Source: Christensenella sp. UBA5327 (GTDB lineage: Bacteria; Bacillota; Clostridia; Christensenellales; Aristaeellaceae). From it: a DNA stretch of 8,655 nucleotides. Positions 5,879 through 8,655 of this stretch are shown piece after piece. Both the position numbers and the translations under genes were made by a program. Positions within the stretch are counted from its first letter, which is position 1, and each line of letters starts with the position of its first letter. The notes under the pieces are model-generated. The model saw nothing but the letters and a program-made list of their open reading frames with translations. It was not told the origin of the DNA and did no database searches. The stretch spans positions 1,014 through 9,668 of the forward strand of contig DHQX01000031.1 in the NCBI GenBank assembly GCA_002411105.1, read 5' to 3'.

Positions 5879-6865
5879 ATGAAAACACATCTGCGTGTAG
5901 GCATGTGCCTGCTGCTCATCGGGCTGATGCTAAGCCCCTTTGGTGCAGGGGCCCAGGCCCCGCCCTTTGAGGTCACCACCCCGCCGCCGTTTGCTGGCTG
6001 GCCGCCCCGGACCGGGGAGGGTTATCTGCTGGTGGACGGCGCGCACCCGGCCCCGGAGTTCGTCTTTCAGGACGCGGAGGCGGGGCAGTTTATCTACCTG
6101 TCGGAAACCTTGCAGGTGGAGATCACCCGGCATTCTGCCCGGGTGGACCGGCGGGATCTGGTGTGGTTCATGGCGGACATCCGGTTTAAGGAGGGCCAGG
6201 CCTTCAGGGCCTATTCCGCTGACCCCAAGCGCCCCTCCCGCGCCCAGGACAGGCCTGAGAACATCGCCCGGAAAAACCAGGTGGTCTATGCCCAAAACGG
6301 CGATCTGTTTTCCTTCAGGGTGTATAACAAGGAGCGAAAGGGCCTGATCATCAGGGATGGCAAGGTGCTGTATGAGGACACCTACACCCGCCCGGTGGCC
6401 AAGATCCCGCCGCTGGATGAGCTGGCGCTGTTCCCTGACGGGCACATCGAGATGCGCACGCCGGGGGAATACACCGCCCAGGACTACCTGAGCGCCGGGG
6501 CCACGGACGTGCTGGCCTTTGGGCCCATCCTGTTTAGGGACCGGGTGAAGGACGGGCGCCTTGACAAGAGCTTCACCCACCGGGAGCCCCGCAGCGCCAT
6601 CGGCGTGGTAGGGCCGGGGCACTTGATCGGCATCATGGTGGAGGGGCGCAACAAGCGCTCGGCCGGGGCGCCGCTGCGCTTTGTGGCCGACCGGCTGCTG
6701 GAGGCGGGCTGCCATGAGGCCTTCACCCTGGACGGCGGGCAGACCGCCGCCATGATCTTCATGGGCAAAAACGTGATGGATCCGGGCATCTACAGCGGCT
6801 ATCAGAAGGCCCGCAAGCAGCAGGACATCGTGGGGATCGGCCAATGGATCAAAGGGCCTGATTAA
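5879..6865 (+). CDS. Secreted phosphodiester glycosidase-like protein (NAGPA domain)
   Basis: Proteins of this family (phosphodiester glycosidase, NAGPA/DUF2233) act outside the membrane on sugar phosphodiesters or related cell-envelope sugars; several are annotated as exopolysaccharide-related. The substrate here is unknown. A signal peptide is clear: basic MKTHLR, hydrophobic core 7-21, and cleavage after AGA (25) or AQA (27). The domain covers about 78-325: ADIRF (99-103), AQNGD (138-142, the usual AiNGdf strand), FGPIL (214-218), PRSAIGV (237-243) and LDGGQTA (284-290, normally LDGGgSt). Length 328 suits signal peptide plus one domain. Cys10 is too early and lacks a lipobox, so a lipoprotein is unlikely. 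GGAGG six bases upstream supports the ATG. It is a single-gene unit, divergent from thrC and followed by a strong terminator. Confidence 0.82.
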   Translation: MKTHLRVGMCLLLIGLMLSPFGAGAQAPPFEVTTPPPFAGWPPRTGEGYLLVDGAHPAPEFVFQDAEAGQFIYLSETLQVEITRHSARVDRRDLVWFMADIRFKEGQAFRAYSADPKRPSRAQDRPENIARKNQVVYAQNGDLFSFRVYNKERKGLIIRDGKVLYEDTYTRPVAKIPPLDELALFPDGHIEMRTPGEYTAQDYLSAGATDVLAFGPILFRDRVKDGRLDKSFTHREPRSAIGVVGPGHLIGIMVEGRNKRSAGAPLRFVADRLLEAGCHEAFTLDGGQTAAMIFMGKNVMDPGIYSGYQKARKQQDIVGIGQWIKGPD

Positions 6866-6938
6866 ACCGGTTCAATCCGGCAGCGGGTGGGCTTCGCCCT
6901 CCGATACCTTCCTGAATATACTCCTTTGACAGTCTGGG

Positions 6939-6980
6939 TTTTGCCCGGCGGCTATTCGGCTGCCGGGCGAAACTTTTTTT
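6939..6980 (+). terminator. Strong rho-independent terminator
   Basis: The arms 6939-6952 and 6959-6972 pair over 14 positions with two G-T wobbles (core GCCCGGC/GCCGGGC), loop TATTCG, followed after one C by seven Ts (6974-6980). It lies 73 bases past the NAGPA-domain gene and separates it from the perR promoter. No T-tract on the other strand, so it works in one direction. Confidence 0.9.
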
Positions 6981-6990
6981 GCCGCTTTGT

Positions 6991-7019
6991 TTGAAGGCTG
7001 TTTTACAGGGTATTATAGT
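6991..7019 (+). promoter_or_regulatory. Possible upstream promoter of perR-katA
   Basis: TTGAAG (6991-6996) and TATAGT (7014-7019), 17 bases apart, match consensus at four and five of six bases. The start would be near 7026, just upstream of the operator. It overlaps the second candidate promoter and may be an alternative to it. Confidence 0.4.
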
Positions 7020-7030
7020 TTTGTTCTAAT
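7002..7030 (+). promoter_or_regulatory. Likely main promoter of perR-katA
   Basis: TTTACA (7002-7007) and TCTAAT (7025-7030), exactly 17 bases apart, each match consensus at five of six bases. The predicted start near 7037 falls in the middle of the PerR-box-like palindrome, so a bound repressor would block initiation. Confidence 0.62.
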
Positions 7031-7031
7031 T

Positions 7032-7046
7032 TTAGATTAATTCTAA
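7032..7046 (+). promoter_or_regulatory. PerR-box-like operator
   Basis: TTAGATTAATTCTAA has the 7-1-7 layout of the PerR box (TTATAATnATTATAA) and agrees with it at 11 of 14 specified bases. The inner inverted repeat TTTAGA-N5-TCTAAA (7031-7047) is perfect. It overlaps the predicted transcription start of an operon that begins with a Fur/PerR-family gene, so autorepression is the natural reading. Inferred, not proven. Confidence 0.68.
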
Positions 7047-7067
7047 ATTTTGAAAGGACAAAGAAAG

Positions 7068-7559
7068 ATGAAGCACAGGCCGGAGATGACCCAGGAGGAA
7101 CTGATGCAGAAGCTGCGGAAGCATGGGATATCCATCACCCAGCAGCGCCTGGTGGTGCTCAGGTGCCTTATGGAGGCGGAGGGGCACCCGGATGCCGAGG
7201 AGATCTACGCCGCGGTGGGCAAGCAGGACCAGGTGATCTCCATGGCCACGGTGTATAACACCCTGAACCTCTTTGCCGCCAAGGGCATGCTCAGCACCCT
7301 GGAGATCGACGGGCATACCCTGCGTTTTGACAAGGAAACCGCGCCCCATGGGCATTTCCAGTGCGCGGCCTGCGGCGCCATCTTCAACTTCCCGGTTGAG
7401 ATGGAGGCGCTGGGTGAAGCGCTGCCCGGTTTTCTGGTCACCAAGCAGGATGTCTACTTGAAAGGCATTTGCCCCGCCTGCCGGGAAGCCGGTGGACGGG
7501 AGGATGATACAGATAGGCAAACAGACAGACCCAACAAAAATAAGGAGGAAACACAATGA
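7068..7559 (+). CDS. perR: PerR-type peroxide-responsive repressor (Fur family)
   Basis: This DNA-binding dimer represses oxidative-stress genes while holding Fe(II) or Mn(II) and lets go when peroxide oxidises its metal-binding histidines. From the ATG at 7068 it has 163 residues; a TTG at 7050 is possible but lies on the AAAGGA ribosome binding site. The winged helix spans about 8-85 (GISITQQRLVVL, ISMATVYNTL). Two Cys pairs, Cys99/Cys102 and Cys135/Cys138, give the structural zinc site. His40, Asp88, His94 and His96 match the regulatory site of B. subtilis PerR (37, 85, 91, 93) at a constant offset of three, but the fifth ligand, Asp104, is Asn107 here. Residues after 141 form a polar tail whose codons contain the katA ribosome binding site. 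Its stop overlaps the catalase start. PerR is favoured over Fur or Zur mainly by the catalase next door. Confidence 0.86.
   Translation: MKHRPEMTQEELMQKLRKHGISITQQRLVVLRCLMEAEGHPDAEEIYAAVGKQDQVISMATVYNTLNLFAAKGMLSTLEIDGHTLRFDKETAPHGHFQCAACGAIFNFPVEMEALGEALPGFLVTKQDVYLKGICPACREAGGREDDTDRQTDRPNKNKEETQ
7542..7548 (+). promoter_or_regulatory. Ribosome binding site of katA inside perR
   Basis: AAGGAGG stands seven bases before the catalase ATG (7556) and is read as Lys-Glu-Glu codons at the end of perR. Its near-perfect match suggests catalase is made in larger amounts than the regulator from one message. Confidence 0.85.
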
Positions 7560-8655
7560 AAAACCCCATGGACAAGAACAACCTGGGCGAACCCTTACCC
7601 AGCCGCAACGACCACGTCGGGGAGCACCCCGGCCTTAAAACCGCCCAGGGAGCGCCCGTGGCCAACAACCAGGACGTGATGACCGCAGGGCCAAGGGGCC
7701 CGCTGACGATGCAGGATGTCTGGTTTCTGGAGAAGATGGCGCACTTTGACCGGGAGGTGATCCCTGAGCGGCGCATGCACGCCAAGGGCTCCGGCGCCTT
7801 TGGCACTTTCACCGTCACCCATGACATCACCCAGTACACCAAGGCCAGGATCTTCTCCGAAGTTGGCAAGAAGACCGAGATGTTCGCCCGGTTTTCCACC
7901 GTGGCCGGTGAGCGGGGCGCCGCGGACGCGGAGCGGGACATCCGCGGCTTTGCCCTCAAGTTCTACACCGAGGAAGGCAACTGGGACCTGGTGGGCAACA
8001 ACACCCCGGTGTTCTTCTTCCGGGATCCGCTGAAGTTTATGGACTTAAACCACGCCGTCAAGCGCGACCCGCGCACCAACATGCGCAGCCCCAACACCAA
8101 CTGGGACTTCTGGTCCTCACTCCCCGAGGCGCTGCTTCAAGTCACCATCATCATGGGCGACCGGGGCATCCCCTCCAGCTACCGGCACATGCACGGCTTT
8201 TCCAGCCACGCTTATAGCCTGATCAGCGCTGAGAACAAGCGGGTGTGGGTGAAGTTCCACTTCCGCAGCCAGCAGGGCATCCGGAACCTCACCGACCAGG
8301 AGGCGGGCAAGGTGGTGGGCATGGACAGGGAGAGCCACCAGCGGGACCTGTACGAGGCCATTGAAAAGGGCAAATTCCCCAAGTGGAAGATGTACATCCA
8401 GGTGATGACAGAGGAAGAGGCCGACGCCATGGCCAACAACCCCTTTGACCTGACCAAGATGTGGCTGAAGAAGGATTATCCACTGATTCCCGTGGGCGAG
8501 TTTGAGCTCAACCGCAACCCCGCCAACTACTTTGCCGATGTGGAGCAGGCAGCTTTCGCGCCCTCCAATGTGGTGCCGGGCATCAGCTTCTCCCCTGACC
8601 GGATGCTCCAGGGGCGCCTGTTCTCCTATGGCGATGCCCAGCGCTACCGCCTGGG
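7556..8655 (+). CDS. katA: Monofunctional haem catalase, 3' end outside window
   Basis: The enzyme splits hydrogen peroxide to water and oxygen in the cytoplasm. The window shows 366 codons plus two bases; the C-terminus (about 110 or more residues in small-subunit catalases) is missing. The distal-side motif is ERRMHAKGSGAFGTF with catalytic His75; Asn148 lies in DLVGNNTPVFFFRD; the proximal haem ligand is Tyr358 in RLFSYGDAQRYR, the standard catalase haem signature. FARFSTVAGERGAADAERD and GFSSHAYSL are also typical. The ATG overlaps the perR stop as ATGA, with AAGGAGG seven bases upstream; a second Met at residue 5 is not needed. All active-site residues that can be seen are intact. Large-subunit or small-subunit class cannot be told without the C-terminus. 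Confidence 0.96.
   Translation, partial: MKNPMDKNNLGEPLPSRNDHVGEHPGLKTAQGAPVANNQDVMTAGPRGPLTMQDVWFLEKMAHFDREVIPERRMHAKGSGAFGTFTVTHDITQYTKARIFSEVGKKTEMFARFSTVAGERGAADAERDIRGFALKFYTEEGNWDLVGNNTPVFFFRDPLKFMDLNHAVKRDPRTNMRSPNTNWDFWSSLPEALLQVTIIMGDRGIPSSYRHMHGFSSHAYSLISAENKRVWVKFHFRSQQGIRNLTDQEAGKVVGMDRESHQRDLYEAIEKGKFPKWKMYIQVMTEEEADAMANNPFDLTKMWLKKDYPLIPVGEFELNRNPANYFADVEQAAFAPSNVVPGISFSPDRMLQGRLFSYGDAQRYRL

Noticed and set aside
5879..5935. Possible lipoprotein signal (Cys10) in the NAGPA-domain protein
   Set aside because: The Cys lies inside the hydrophobic core without a lipobox; a normal AxA cleavage site follows at 25-27.
5770..5979. N-terminal extension of thrC
   Set aside because: The frame is open but covers the promoter and the divergent gene; the sequence is unlike threonine synthase and a good ribosome binding site marks ATG 5769.
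5930..6844. A 304-residue minus-strand open frame opposite the NAGPA-domain gene
   Set aside because: Shadow of the GC-rich gene on the other strand; the plus-strand product has a signal peptide and family motifs.
6867..6902. Small hairpins after the NAGPA-domain gene (CCGG-6-CCGG; GGGC-TTC-GCCC)
   Set aside because: Short stems without a T-tract; the real terminator lies 37 bases further on. Probably chance in GC-rich DNA.
6927..6932. Perfect -35 hexamer TTGACA upstream of the terminator
   Set aside because: No acceptable -10 at 16-18 bases; that position falls in the terminator stem.

Overview
The window reads as a chromosomal piece of a GC-rich Firmicute, most likely a gut-type Clostridia. 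The reasons are a sortase-anchored protein with CnaB and FctA-like pilin domains, a PerR-type peroxide regulator placed directly in front of a catalase, strong AGGAGG ribosome binding sites, and high GC (about two thirds in the core genes). Genus cannot be told from the sequence. Seven genes are complete or nearly so in view, and two run off the edges.

Layout. Positions 1-693 (+) hold the C-terminal end of a cell-wall-anchored adhesin or pilin. It converges on lysA (789-2021, -), and a hairpin lies between the two ends. Reading leftward from about 5800 is an operon, thrC (4303-5769), thrB (3434-4309), a ZIP-family metal transporter (2628-3413) and a GNAT acetyltransferase (2122-2631). It is packed by a 7-base overlap, a 20-base gap and an ATGA overlap, and closed by an intrinsic terminator at 2066-2094. 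lysA follows on the same strand with its own strong ribosome binding site and an unusual TTG start. Divergent from thrC is a secreted phosphodiester glycosidase-like (NAGPA-domain) protein (5879-6865, +), ended by a strong terminator at 6939-6980. Then comes a perR-katA pair (7068-7559 and 7556 to the window end, +), joined by an ATGA overlap and preceded by a PerR-box-like operator lying on the predicted transcription start.

Function. ThrB phosphorylates homoserine and ThrC converts the product to threonine. LysA makes lysine from meso-diaminopimelate. The central block is therefore an aspartate-family amino acid cluster with a metal transporter and an acetyltransferase added behind it. The right end is an oxidative-stress unit in which PerR probably represses itself and catalase until peroxide oxidises its metal site.

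Novelty. I see no clearly new system; most of the window is recognisable housekeeping. The points best worth checking are an Asn at the position of a conserved PerR metal ligand, three alternating operator half-sites in the perR promoter, and the lower GC content of the GNAT gene inside an otherwise GC-rich operon. No tRNA, rRNA, CRISPR, insertion sequence or riboswitch was seen, and no gene-free stretch exceeds 300 bases.
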